A model generated the notes under the pieces. That model ran no database searches. It saw only the letters and a list, made by a program, of their open reading frames with translations, and had not been told where the DNA came from. DNA of 64,000 bases from Perognathus longimembris pacificus. Lineage: Eukaryota > Chordata > Mammalia > Rodentia > Heteromyidae. This document shows, piece after piece, positions 23,729 through 33,962 of this stretch. Within the stretch, counting starts at the first letter, position 1, and every line of letters starts with the position of its first letter. The stretch covers positions 89,247,438-89,311,437 of the forward strand of contig NC_063162.1 in assembly GCF_023159225.1 (NCBI RefSeq), in the 5' to 3' direction. The position numbers and the translations under genes were made by a program.

Positions 23729-24106
23729 CTATATTTCACTTTCAGAAGGATTCCATAAGACAGATTCTAATATTATTCCTATTTCATAAGTGTGGAAACA
23801 AATGCACAGAGGTCAGCTAACCTGTCTCAGACTGTGCATGTGGCCAGTTGAGTCTTAGTGTTTGGTCTACGACTATCTAGCTGTGAAGCCTCTGCTTTTA
23901 ACATTTTCCTATGGTATCTTAAGAAATTATGAGGTCATTCTGTCATTGCTTCTGAGAGATTATAAATAGAAGCTAGGAAAGCATTAGATTGAACTGTGAA
24001 ACATTTCCTACCACAGTTTACAGAGAGCCTTGCAATGCTAAAGCAAAATCAAATGTCACTCAAATAGACTGAGTATGGGAAATGTTATTTATTATAATAG
24101 ATTCTT

Positions 24107-24311
24107 TTTTTTTTTTTTGGCCAGTTCTGGGCCTTGGACTCAGGGCCTGAGCACTGTCCCTGGCTTCTTTTTTGCTCAAGGCTAGCACTCTGCCACTTGA
24201 GCCACAGCTCTGCTTCTGGCCGTTTTCTGTATATGTGGTGCTGGGGAATCGAACCTAGGGCCTCGTGTATCCGAGGCAGGCATTCTTGCCACTAGGCTAT
24301 ATCCCCAGCCC
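24107..24311 (-). mobile_element. IDL-Geo SINE
   Basis: Reverse complement of a full element with T-rich tail. Exact 13-bp duplication ATAATAGATTCTT at 24094-24106 and 24312-24324. Carries the GGATAC subtype mark (GTATCCGAGGC in this orientation). Confidence 0.95.
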
Positions 24312-24374
24312 ATAATAGATTCTTGATATAGGACGGAAACGTCCTTAGAAGAGTCAAGGAGCATTTCAATAAGC

Positions 24375-24629
24375 TCCCCCCCCCCTTTATTTTGGTACCA
24401 GCACTGGGGCTTGAATTTAGGGCTTCTTGCTGTCTGTTGGCTTTTTCATTCAGGGCTGTGAACCTACTAATTGAATCACACCTCCACTTCTGTTTTTTTT
24501 TTTTTTGCTGGTTAACTGGAGGTAAGACTCTCACAGACTTTTCTGCCCAGGCTGCCTTCAAACTGCGATCCTCAGATCTCAGCCTCCTGAGTAGCTAGGA
24601 TTACAGGTGTGAGCCACCAGTGGCTGGCC
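24375..24629 (-). mobile_element. B1-like/Geo composite SINE
   Basis: Geo half (gcactggggcttgaatttag) then B1-like half (GATCTCAGCCTCCTGAGTAG ... GTGTGAGCCACCAGTGGCTG), reverse complement. Confidence 0.87.
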
Positions 24630-24835
24630 ATTTCAGTAAACTTTAATGAGTTCTCTAAGGCATAAAATGCTTCCAACTAAAGGTAGCTGTGAATAATTTT
24701 GGCTGGGAAGGTCTAGTAGTCTCTGTTAGTTCTTTCAAGCATGTCCTATCCTATAGACAGTGGAGTTGTAGGTAACCCCATTGATACACTCTGATTAATG
24801 GGGACAAGAAGGCGAACTGTCATGGTTTAATTCTT

Positions 24836-24877
24836 TCTGCAGTCAAATGCTCTACCACTGAGCTATACTGCCTCTGA
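24836..24877 (-). mobile_element. tRNA-Cys 5'-half pseudogene (tailless insert)
   Basis: The reverse complement reads GGCAGTATAGCTCAGTGGTA then GAGCATTTGACTGCAGA. This matches tRNA-Cys(GCA) from its 5' end to the 3' side of the anticodon loop, with a changed acceptor stem. No T arm or A tail follows. TTTAATTCTT (24826-24835) and TTTAACTCTT (24878-24887) flank it, a possible target duplication with one mismatch. It cannot form a functional tRNA. Confidence 0.7.
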
Positions 24878-24887
24878 TTTAACTCTT

Positions 24888-26180
24888 CTCCCTTACCTAG
24901 ACAGCAAACTGGGATGTCCATGCCTGTTATGGGGGAAATCATGAATCTAGTCTAATTTATAAAACTGAAGATCATTTAAATATTAATTTCAGCTTGCTCA
25001 CAGTCCTTTGTCACACTGATCACACTATTAGTGCAAACACCAGGCTTTAGAGTTGAGAATCACTATAGCATGCTATATTTACCAGCAACTATTTTCAGTT
25101 TGTATAAACATATACTTTGGGGATTGATTGCTGACTTCTGCAGTCAGGCTTTCACCGGGAATATAACAAGTCGTCTATCCTTGTTATATTATGAAATACA
25201 GAAAGATAAAGTTACTGAACCACCACAAGTCTCTTCTGGAGAAAAACTATGTTTTCCTTTTTACCTTTTAAATCAACTCTTCTACAAGGATAGAATGTTC
25301 TTGGTGGTAAATTTTGGAAATCTGTGCTTTAGGCTCTCCAGACTGGAAACAACTGTGGTCAGAGAAAAAAAAAAATCAAACAGCGTCCTCTTTCTGTTGT
25401 ATTGTTAAAACCCTTCCCAGGTTTCCATCAACTTCTGCCCTGCCTCTTGGTTCCAGCTTTTCAGGTCACACTGATCTTGCTGTCTCCTCTGCCTCTTTCC
25501 TTCCTACTGAAATACTACCCATCCCTCAAGGGGGAGCCCAAGTCCTTCCTCAACCACAAAACTTCCCTGGTGTTCTTGATGTCCCTGGTTGTGTTGATTT
25601 TGCTTTTGATAACTTACTGCTTTGTATTTTTAACAATCGATTCTCCATGCCATTCTTAGCCCTGTGTTACTTCATTTTTATCCATTCTACTCAAGTGCCC
25701 TCTGAAGTCCTCTGGATTCTTACATTGCCAATTTATGAGCTAAACATCTCATCCTGTGGCCATTTTGGCAATCCTTTCCATACTTGAAAGCCATTAAGTT
25801 CCACATACGTGGTTTCAAATTAAGTCCTAATTTTCCATCTTCAAGTATCTTTAAACTAATGCAAGCAAACCACTTACTCTTTGTAAACATAGTTCTTTCC
25901 CATACAAATATATTTTCTATAAAGAAAATATGTAAAAAGGGGTTTTATCTTTTAAAAAAGAAATGTTTAAGCCAAGAGAAATGGAGCTGCTTGAATTTCC
26001 AGGATAGTTTGAGGAAACTAATATCCTTTTCTGTACAAAACAACTTTTATGGTCAAACTGAATAGATGATTTAAAAGGAGAGAATGATTGTCAAGTGTGC
26101 CATCTTTGGAACAGAGAACAGTCAAGTACCTGAAAACCAAAAACTGAAAGCCAAGTGAAGTTAGCCAGAATGTACTTCTT
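24888..26180. other. Intron; possible ancient LINE-2-like stretch at 25420-25700
   Basis: Several overlapping ORFs up to 157 codons lie here with no recognised similarity. Segments such as aagtccttcctcaaccacaa and aaaacttccctggtgttc recall old LINE-2 3' ends, but this is weak. Confidence 0.3.
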
Positions 26181-26184
26181 TCTA

Positions 26185-26352
26185 AGTCTCTATCTCAGCC
26201 TCCTGTGTGGCTTGAGTGACAGACCCACACCACACCAAGCTATTGGTTGGGATGCGATCTTGCAAACATTTTTGCCCAGACTGGCCTCAAACTGATCCTC
26301 TCGATTTCTACTTCCTAACTAGCTACAATTATAGACATGAGCATCTGGCACC
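26185..26352 (-). mobile_element. Diverged B1-like SINE relic
   Basis: ctcagcctcctgtgtggctt and cagactggcctcaaactgat ... aattatagacatgagcatct are B1-like in reverse. Confidence 0.55.
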
Positions 26353-26359
26353 TAGTCTA

Positions 26360-26848
26360 ACTTTTCTTTTTTCTTTTGAGTGGGAGAAGAGGGAGAATCA
26401 ATGAAGAACTAAGTAAGAGTGTAAAATAAGGCAGCCTAATAATTCTTCATGACTAGTAAAGTGTTTCTCCACAACAAGAACTTGCTTGAGAATTTGGACT
26501 GGGAAGCAACTATTTCATCTCCGCTGTCATTACAAGCAGCATCCAGCTTGCCAGAGGGGAGGGCGTGGTCTGTGAACAGACAGTTATGAGCCTTGGACAC
26601 ATAAATCTGTATCCTTCCAGTTACAGAGCACTCAACATTAATATTGTTATTGAAATATGTTAATTATTAAAAGAAGACTCCTCCTATTTAGCTCAGCCTA
26701 TACTAGATATATAAAGAAAAACATTGTTTCTTTTGTCTTTCACTATGGGATATCTCCATCCAGTAAAGAGTGAAGAGCAAAATAACTCTTTAATTTCATC
26801 CAACCTAGTAACATTGTTATACTAGTCTAATACAATGATCTTTAAGGA
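26360..26848. other. Intron, nothing recognised
   Basis: No repeat or exon identified. Confidence 0.4.
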
Positions 26849-26850
26849 TT

Positions 26851-26890
26851 GTGTGTGTGTGTGCATGCACATGCACGCACGTGTGTGCAC
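26851..26890. repeat. Imperfect (GT)n / (GCAC) simple repeat
   Basis: Short alternating purine-pyrimidine run at the tail of the SINE that follows. Confidence 0.85.
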
Positions 26891-27122
26891 CACTCCTGGG
26901 GCTTGAACTCAGGGCCTGGGTACTATCCCTAAGCTTCGTTTTTGCTAAAGGCTAGGGTCCTACCTCTTGAGCCACAGCTCCACTTCAGGTTTGGTAGTTA
27001 ATTGGAGATAATCGTGTCACGGGCTTTACTATCTGAAACAACACTAGGCTTCAATCTGCACTCCTCAGATCTCAGCCTTCTATGTAGCTAGGATTATAGA
27101 CGTGAGCCACTGGTGCCTGGCT
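26889..27122 (-). mobile_element. B1-like/Geo composite SINE
   Basis: Geo half (CCTGGGGCTTGAACTCAGGG) then B1-like half ending GACGTGAGCCACTGGTGCCT. Confidence 0.87.
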
Positions 27123-27124
27123 TC

Positions 27125-28745
27125 AAGTCATTTTAATACTGTTTATCATGCTTTGTACCAGAGCTCAGCATAATGACATTGCTCCTAACTCCTTGACTAG
27201 ACAGCTTCTAGTATGTGGTGAGCACTGTGGGCCCCTTGGCTTTGATAGAGAAAAGATGGGAGGCTCTCTCGTGTGAGAGCAGACACTTTGTCCATGGAAA
27301 ACATCCATTCCACGAACACAAGTCTCCCATGTTGCCAAATACAGTGGTTCAGTTTCAGTCCTTTTCTTACTGCACATGCCAGTAGCATTTGGCACAACTG
27401 CTCATGCCTTCTGGAAGCAGTCTTCTCACTTGGTGCCTGGGTTAACATTAGTTGGCTTTTCTATTTCACTGGCTTCTTTTTTTTAGGCTCCTCTGATTAT
27501 CATTGTTTTTCCTGATTGTGTTCAAACAGGTCTCAATGCTGTGACATTTGAAGCCTGCCTGGCTGACCCTGAAGGGACTGCCCCTCCGGCCACTGTACTT
27601 GCTAGGCAGATGCCATACCATTTGAGCCATGCCTCCAGCCCTTTAGTATCAGCTTTACAATGATAACTCTTGAAATTCAGATCCCCCTTTCTCCTTAGCA
27701 TCCTATAGAACATAGCACCATCTCTATTCCTGAGAGCCCTCCTCACCTCTGTTTCCTTCCCGCCTAAATTTTCCTCTTCCATTTGGCACAGAGAAGCATC
27801 AGACAAGATCCACTGTCAGCCTTACTTCTTGAAAGGTATTGAATTCACAGCCTCTGACCTCACAGGTCCAGTTTAGATCTGCTATTTCTATGTTCTAAAC
27901 CCTTTGTCCTTCTGACTTTTCCTAATTAGAGTTTTCATAAAACTCATAGAGGAAGAAATATTGCTTAGGTAAACAAGTAATGTTTGAGTATTACATTTTT
28001 TCACAATAGCACTTTTCATGTTTTTAGGATTGTAGGTGAAGAAGATTTTCGTTTCTCTCAAAAAAATTTATTGAAAATGATACATAATCAGCTGGTATTA
28101 CTCATTATCCCTCTACCATGGAAGCAGTTACTGAGTCTTCCAAAATTTCCACTGTTTATAGCAAGTTATTTCAGAAGTGGGAACAAATTGTTTATTTTTA
28201 ATCAGATAACATCTATATTTAAGATTTAGTACAGAAATTCTAGCAAAAAATTGAGCTATCAGGCGTAGTTGTATTAGCACTTGAAATGCTGATGTTTAAT
28301 TAAACATTAAGCAGTAATCTTCACATCTACAAAATACAATGTGAAAAAGAAGTACCCAGGAACATCTGAATTTTATTCAATTTTAGGCTAATGTATCTCC
28401 AAGTAGCTTGGACCTGCATTCATAATTTGCTACTCTTTGGTAAATGACTTCTTTTGGAATGGCTAGCAACTTGGACTATGAACTATCTTCATTAACAGAC
28501 ATTTGTGTTCATGATATTAAGATCCTGAAAAAAATAATAATTCTTACTTTTCTACCATCTCACTTTTTAAATGGAAATTTGCCTTGTTAAACAAAATGGG
28601 CCTCTCTAGAATCTCAGTGGAAATGGGTTTTGATCCAGTCATAAGGTAAGCAAGTTCCTAGGGTCTAATGTACAACATAAATAGTAAATATGGTGATTAT
28701 ATTGTGTATGAAAATCAGCTCATTATGGTATGAACATATATTCTG
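27125..28745. other. Intron; one ID-like relic at about 27595-27643
   Basis: gctaggcagatgccatacca followed by tttgagccatgcctccagcc is ID-like in reverse. The rest shows nothing recognisable. Confidence 0.4.
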
Positions 28746-29294
28746 TATTAATTAGATTTTTTTCTTTTGTGTTTTTTTTTGAGAATTTTTTTCCTTTATT
28801 GTCAAAGTGAAGTACAGAGGGGTTAAAGTTTCATATGTAAGGCAGTGAGTACATTTCTTGTTCAACTTGTTTCCTCCTCCCTCATTTCCCCCCCACCTCC
28901 CCCCTCCTCCATTCCCTCTCCCACTCATGAGTTGAACAGTTGGTTTACACCAACTGTAAGTATTGCTTTTGGAATCGTTTGTCTTTTTATCCTTTGTCTC
29001 TTGATTTTGATATTCCCTTTCCCTTCCCCAGTTCTAAGACACATATATACAGTATCCAGGGTACTAAGATGAGATACAGTGATAGCGGGGGTAAAAGCAC
29101 AGGAAGGGAATACAAGAGGGAAAAAAAAGGGTACCATTTCACATGGCATGTTGAAAATAATTACAACAATGATACAACACTTGTTTCCATAACGTGGAGT
29201 TCATTTCACTTAGCATCATCTTATGTGTTCATAAAGGCATAGCTATTGGACTATTGTGATCTTCTGCTATGACTTGCCTAAACATGTACTAATA

Positions 29295-29511
29295 GGGCTG
29301 GGAATATGGCCTAGTAGCAAGAGTGCTTGCCTCATATACATGAAGCCCTGGGTTCGATTCCCCAGCACCACATATATACAAAATGGCCAGAAGTTGCACC
29401 TGTGGCTCAAGGGGCAGAGTGCTAGCCTTGAGCAAAAAGAAGCCAGGGACAGTGCTCAGGCCCTGAGTCCAAGCCCAGGACTGGCAAAAAACAAAACAAC
29501 AACAACAAAAA
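29295..29511 (+). mobile_element. IDL-Geo SINE nested in L1
   Basis: Full element with (CAA)n-rich tail. Exact 14-bp duplication AACATGTACTAATA at 29281-29294 and 29512-29525 of L1 sequence. Confidence 0.95.
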
Positions 29512-29762
29512 AACATGTACTAATAATTCCTATGAGGGAAACCATAGAATCCATGTTTCTTTGGGTCTCACTCACTTCATTTAGTATAATTTTTTCCAAG
29601 TCCTTTCCTTACCCATTTCCTTAGAAATGGGGCAATGTCATTCTTTCTGATAGAGGCATAAAATTACATTGTGTATATGTACCACATTTTCCTGATCCAT
29701 TCATCTACTGAGGGACATCTGGGTTGGTTCCACATTTTAGCAATGACAAATTGTGCTGCGAT

Positions 29763-29873
29763 GGCCTTCCTTCCTTCCTTCCTTCCTTCCTTCCTTCCTT
29801 CCTTCCTTCCTTCCTTCCTTCCTTCCTTCCTTCCTTCCTTCCTTTTTCTTTCTCTTTTTCTTTCTTTCTTTCC
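29763..29873. repeat. (CCTT)n then (CTTT)n array
   Basis: About 20 CCTT units grading into CTTT, lying exactly between the L1 5' break and the SINE 3' end, so derived from the SINE tail. Confidence 0.97.
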
Positions 29874-30049
29874 TGCCAGTCCTGGGGGTTTGGGACTCAG
29901 GGCCTGAGCACTGTCCCTGGCTTCTTTTGGCTCAAGGCTCTTCCTGGAGCCACAGCACCACTTCCGGCTTTTTCTGTTTATGTGATGCTGAGGAATTGAA
30001 TCCAGGGCTTCGTATATGCTAGGCAAGCACTCGACCCATTCCCAGCCCC
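29874..30049 (-). mobile_element. IDL-Geo SINE at the 5' side of the L1
   Basis: Reverse complement of a complete but diverged IDL-Geo (CCAGTCCTGGGGGTTTGGGA to CATTCCCAGCCCC), with a shortened Geo half. Confidence 0.9.
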
Positions 30050-30064
30050 TAATTAGATTTTTTT

Positions 30065-30554
30065 TTAAGTAAAAGAAGACTTTGGTTTACCTGCTAAGGA
30101 TTGGGAGTCACCCAAGGATAGCAGAGGAGGAACATGCTCTAAGTTACATTCTATTGCAAGATCACTTAGGGCTCCTACATCCAGGTGAGAGATATTGTGT
30201 TGGGATCACAGTACCAGTGTGGAGGTGGTAAGAAGTGGGAGATATGCCTTGAAGGAAGAGCCAGTAGGATTTCAGGATTGGTACAGTGTTATATATATGT
30301 ATGGGTATGGGAGAGTGTCAAGATGACTTCCAATTGGAGAAATAAATTTTCCATCAGTTAAAGTAGGGAAAGTGTAGGAAGGGCAAGGACTTTGCTTTCC
30401 CTACATCCATACAATGGGACCCTTAGAGGTTGGATCTAAAAAAATTTAAAAGAAATCTACCTCCAGCATTGAGACTCAGCACATTTCCTCAGAGAATTTC
30501 AGGCCAGACTTGGACTGTCGAGCAGCGTTTCTGAGAAGCAAACAGGGGAATTTC
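30065..30554. other. Intron, nothing recognised
   Basis: No repeat or exon identified. Confidence 0.4.
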
Positions 30555-30570
30555 AAGAGTGGAACAACTG

Positions 30571-30780
30571 GGCTGGGAATATGGCCTAGTAGAAAAGTAC
30601 TTGCCTCGCATACATATGAAGCCCTGGGTTTGATTCCTCAGCACCAAATATATAGAAAAAGCCAGAAGGGGCACTGTGGCTCAAGTGGTAGAGGGCTAGC
30701 CTTGACCCAAAAGAAGTTAGAGACAGTGCTCAGGCCCTCAGTTCAAGCCCCAGGGCTAGCAAAAAAAAAAAAAAAAAAAA
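30571..30780 (+). mobile_element. IDL-Geo SINE
   Basis: Full element with long A tail. Duplication AAGAGTGGAACAACTG / AAGAGTGGAGCAACTG (30555-30570, 30781-30796), one mismatch. Confidence 0.94.
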
Positions 30781-30799
30781 AAGAGTGGAGCAACTGCTG

Positions 30800-32690
30800 G
30801 CCCAGATATTTCTGCTGGCACATATGCTCAGGGCTAGGTCTTCCTTCTTGGAGCCATTTCCTTTCCCTTCTCTTTGTCACTTGTCACTGCTGCTACCTGG
30901 TGATTACAGCCAGAGTTTTCTCATTTCCCTTCTGTGATCACTAACAAATCAGACTTACAGCTTAGCTTTCCTTTGTTCCTCTCTGTTCACTGAGCAGCAT
31001 AGCCCTTTTTAGTAATCACAGAAAATATGTAAATATTACTTCAGATTGCTTTTCTGCCCCATCTGCTTCATTAACAACTTTGATCTGTTAACAAAACCTT
31101 TGTCTTTCCAAGTTTCACTGGTTTGTATTTATATACAAAAAGTCAGTATTTATATACATTAGATGGAGAAAGGGTAATTGTTATCCCTGGGCCTTTGGAT
31201 CCAGGGCTGGGGAGAAGGTTTAAGATATACATGGTCACCATAGTGAAAGGAGAGTGGCAAGTGTTGCCCTTCCCCAATCGTGCATTTTCAAACTTTTCAC
31301 CATCAGCCATGATACCAGTCCTGCTCCTGTACATCTTGTGAGCTGCAGGTGGCTGTTGGTGTACGGGGACCCTAGAATACCTAATTAGAGAAGAAAGAGC
31401 ATTTCTGAATTTGAGCTCTCTGTGGTAGGCGGGATAATCCCTGAAGATTCACCATCTGGGACTAGCAAACCACATGTGGGTTTTAGGAAAGTAACCCTGG
31501 TGGTACCTGTAGATTGACTGGACAGAGACCAGAGCTGAGACCAGAGGTTAGAAGATGGTTAAAGGCATGTATTCAAGGGAAGTTGAGGTAGTAGACTATG
31601 GGAGAGGTGTGGCATGGAGGGTTCGAGGAGAAGTGTAGAGCTCCAAGAAGAGAAGGGAGAGGATTTGGTGACTGAGCGAGGTTGGGGGGAGGGGCGTAGA
31701 AAGGAGTGATGGCCAAGAGTGACCAGGACACCATGAGATGGGATGACAGGGTAGAGACTGTGAGAGCAGGAGGTAAGGAGAGCCTCTGTGAGATAAGCAG
31801 TTCATGGAACATATAAGATCTCCACATGGGTGAAAATAAAGTTTCTGAAAATGCCACTCCAAACCACTTGGAAGGTAGGTGGAGAAACAAGACAGGCTCA
31901 GACAGTTCTGGGCATTCATTAATCTGTAAATTGTGATGATGGAGATGGTAAAAGTGGTTTGGGGCTGCAGCATTTCCCTGGAGACCATCACACTCTCTCT
32001 GTCTCTGTCTCTCACTCTCTGTCTCACACGCACACACACACACACACTTCCTTTAGAAATGTTTTTTGCCAAGGCATATATTGGGCTGGAAGAATGAAAA
32101 AAGATAGTTCTGCTTCTGAACAGGGACTGAATTATTTGTCACTAAAGCAGCCACAGCTTAGTCATTGCTCATGAAATAACCATCACCCGTCATAGACACA
32201 TGAGCATCCCTTGGAATCTTGAGCTCCTTTCAGCAGCTCACTGGAGATATTCACACAGAATGGTTGCTTGTGCAAAATACCTCATGTCCATTAACTACTC
32301 CTTCAGGTGTCTGTTGGGGACTGAGAAGCATGAAAAGGCACAACCAGCCCACACTTCACTCCAGAGACACACAGCAAGCTGCAAAGCCCTTGTTTTATGC
32401 TCTCTGGTGCACTTAGCTCTTAATTTCCTGTCAGATCTGTTCAGTCACTTCAGTTTATTCATGTCTGCCTGGCCTAGTGGCTTAGGTTATACAGGGTTTC
32501 AAGTCTCTTTCGGTATAACTTCCTTTATACAGTAGCCTTATGCATAGAGGATTTTACTCACAAACTCTGTTGTTGGAAACACTCATAACCCAGAGACCTT
32601 TTGAAATATGCTGTTACAGTGCTCAGTTCCCACTGTTTTATTGGGCAGGTGGCTGGTAGGCATTTCAAACACTTAATACTGCACAAGTAA
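30800..32690. other. Intron; short CT/CA simple repeats at 31991-32048
   Basis: Apart from the ctctgtctc / cacacaca run, no family recognised. Several ORFs (up to 158 codons near 31573-32072) run through the simple repeat and are not credible genes. Confidence 0.4.
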
Positions 32691-32839
32691 TTAAGTTATC
32701 TGACAACCTGAGCACTGCTCCACACCTGCATCCTGTAGTGCTTGTAAAGGCAGTGACTTGCCATCCATTGCTTCTGATTTGAAGGGTGTGACTTTTCTGC
32801 AAAGGGCTTTCATCACATTTACAGATGCAAGAAGCCAAT

Positions 32840-33075
32840 GCCAGAAAGGATCCGTGCGCTTTTCCCTTTTAAAGAGTTGCTGCTCTGCTCTGCTCTGCTC
32901 TGCTCTGCTCTGCTCTGCTCTGCTGGGAGCTGGAGAAGCCCGCCCTCCCTGCAAGGCTAGCTCTCCAGCTGGCCCATGTAGTCGCGGAGGTGGAAATCAA
33001 TCAATTCGGATAACTAACATGGCTGTGCAGGCAATTACCGCCAATCCCTCCACATCTGTAGAACGTGTCGGAAGG
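32840..33075. promoter_or_regulatory. Candidate intronic regulatory block (CpG-containing, speculative)
   Basis: Nine CpG dinucleotides lie between about 32853 and 33069, while the surrounding intron is CpG-poor. The block contains no recognised SINE or L1 and holds a (TGCTC)n run plus short AT motifs (AATCAATCAATTCGG, GGCAATTACCGCC) of the kind homeodomain factors bind. No factor or activity can be assigned from sequence alone. Confidence 0.25.
32879..32924. repeat. (TGCTC)n pentanucleotide microsatellite
   Basis: About nine perfect copies of the 5-bp unit. Confidence 0.97.
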
Positions 33076-33320
33076 GATTGCTTGTGGAAATAGATCTGAG
33101 AGAGTGTTACATATTCACTTGGCATTAGTCAATTTCTTTTTCTTTGACTAAAGCAAGGGGAGAACCAATTTATAAGACTTTCCTTAAGTAGAATATTGTG
33201 TTATTATGTGTATTTGTGTGGTAAAGTTCTTTGCATGAATTAAATTGAAAGGGTGTTTTTATTTTCCTGAGCAACCTCACACTGTTAACATATCAGTAGT
33301 TATTGACATGTGCATCTTTT

Positions 33321-33325
<5 letters not shown>

Positions 33326-33384
<59 letters not shown>
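33326..33384. repeat. (CT)n microsatellite
   Basis: About 28 uninterrupted CT units. Confidence 0.98.
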
Positions 33385-33385
<1 letters not shown>

Positions 33386-33399
33386 TTTTCAGCTGGGCT

Positions 33400-33895
33400 G
33401 TGGCTTCATCAGAAAGCCAAGTTATTCTGCATTTTCTAGAATTCCCATCATGTTGTTAAGCCTGAAATATACCATTTCATAGTAAATTTGCTTGAGCTGA
33501 AACTCCAGTGTAGTGGAAAATTCATGTTTCATAGTTTGAATTTCACCTTAACTTACAAGGAATTTTAGCGCATAACCACTTTAAGTTTCCATCTACTTTT
33601 ATGCATGCCCATATATATATATATAGATTGATTATGTCAGGATTATTATGTAATATAATTTGGAGAACAGGACTTGATTCTTAGCATTCAGTTGGAGCAT
33701 TAGAAAGTTCTTACTAATTAATTGATTTGGAGAGAATAGTTGTCTATAGCAGTATTATGTTTCTATGGTTTTACTGATTCAGTGTTATTTATTTACATAC
33801 TTTCAATACTGTTTGCTCTTCATTCCCCATAACTTGATAGACAAATCTGAGCAGCCAAAGCTGAAGTGCAATTTGTTATTTGTTTTTTTTCGAAG
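33400..33895. other. Intron flank before Rapgef5 exon, nothing recognised
   Basis: Short (AT)n at 33611-33625; T-rich tract leads to the acceptor at 33895. Confidence 0.45.
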
Positions 33896-33962
33896 GTCTC
33901 ATCAGAAAATTGAAGACCCCGAAGAAAGCAGTGATGAAATTCTTGCTCGGTTAACATCTGCG
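33896..33962 (+). CDS. Rapgef5: Rapgef5 small internal exon: linker after DEP
   Basis: This 67-bp exon has a T-rich acceptor (tttttttcgaag) and donor tctgcg|gtaaga. One base completes the Leu codon left open by the previous exon, and 22 codons follow: SHQKIEDPEESSDEILARLT, then SA, ending in phase 0. The next exon continues directly with VQREL. In RAPGEF3/4 the matching place holds the helix leading into the second cyclic-nucleotide domain (form ...TVKRELAGV...). It sits between an 11.6-kb and a 24.4-kb intron and is recognisable mainly because its phase and wording fit its neighbours. Confidence 0.93.

Larger units (their letters stand above)
28764..30049 (-). mobile_element. SINE-L1 composite insertion with one shared target duplication
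   Basis: From left to right: T-rich end, L1 3' UTR/ORF2 end in minus orientation (about 28796-29762, interrupted by a later SINE), a (CCTT)n/(CTTT)n array, then a full-length IDL-Geo in minus orientation whose head ends at 30049. TAATTAGATTTTTTT lies at 28749-28763 and again at 30050-30064. One duplication thus encloses both elements, and the SINE tail joins straight onto the truncated L1 5' end. Confidence 0.82.

Noticed and set aside
24836..24873. Possible functional tRNA-Cys gene
   Set aside because: Only the 5' half is present and the acceptor stem and T arm are missing.
25031..26065. Cluster of overlapping ORFs up to 157 codons
   Set aside because: Different frames overlap in the same DNA, no similarity recognised, and the sequence hints at an ancient LINE-2-like relic.
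29664..30026. ORF with repeated K-E-G-R units on the minus strand
   Set aside because: It is translation of the (CCTT)n microsatellite between the L1 and SINE parts.
31573..32072. Two overlapping ORFs of about 157 codons on the minus strand
   Set aside because: They run through a CA/CT simple repeat and show no domain; two frames at once argues against coding.
32691..33093. ORFs across the (TGCTC)n run on both strands
   Set aside because: Created by the pentanucleotide repeat (Leu-Cys-Ser-Ala or Ser-Arg-Ala-Glu-Gln repeats); no gene evidence.
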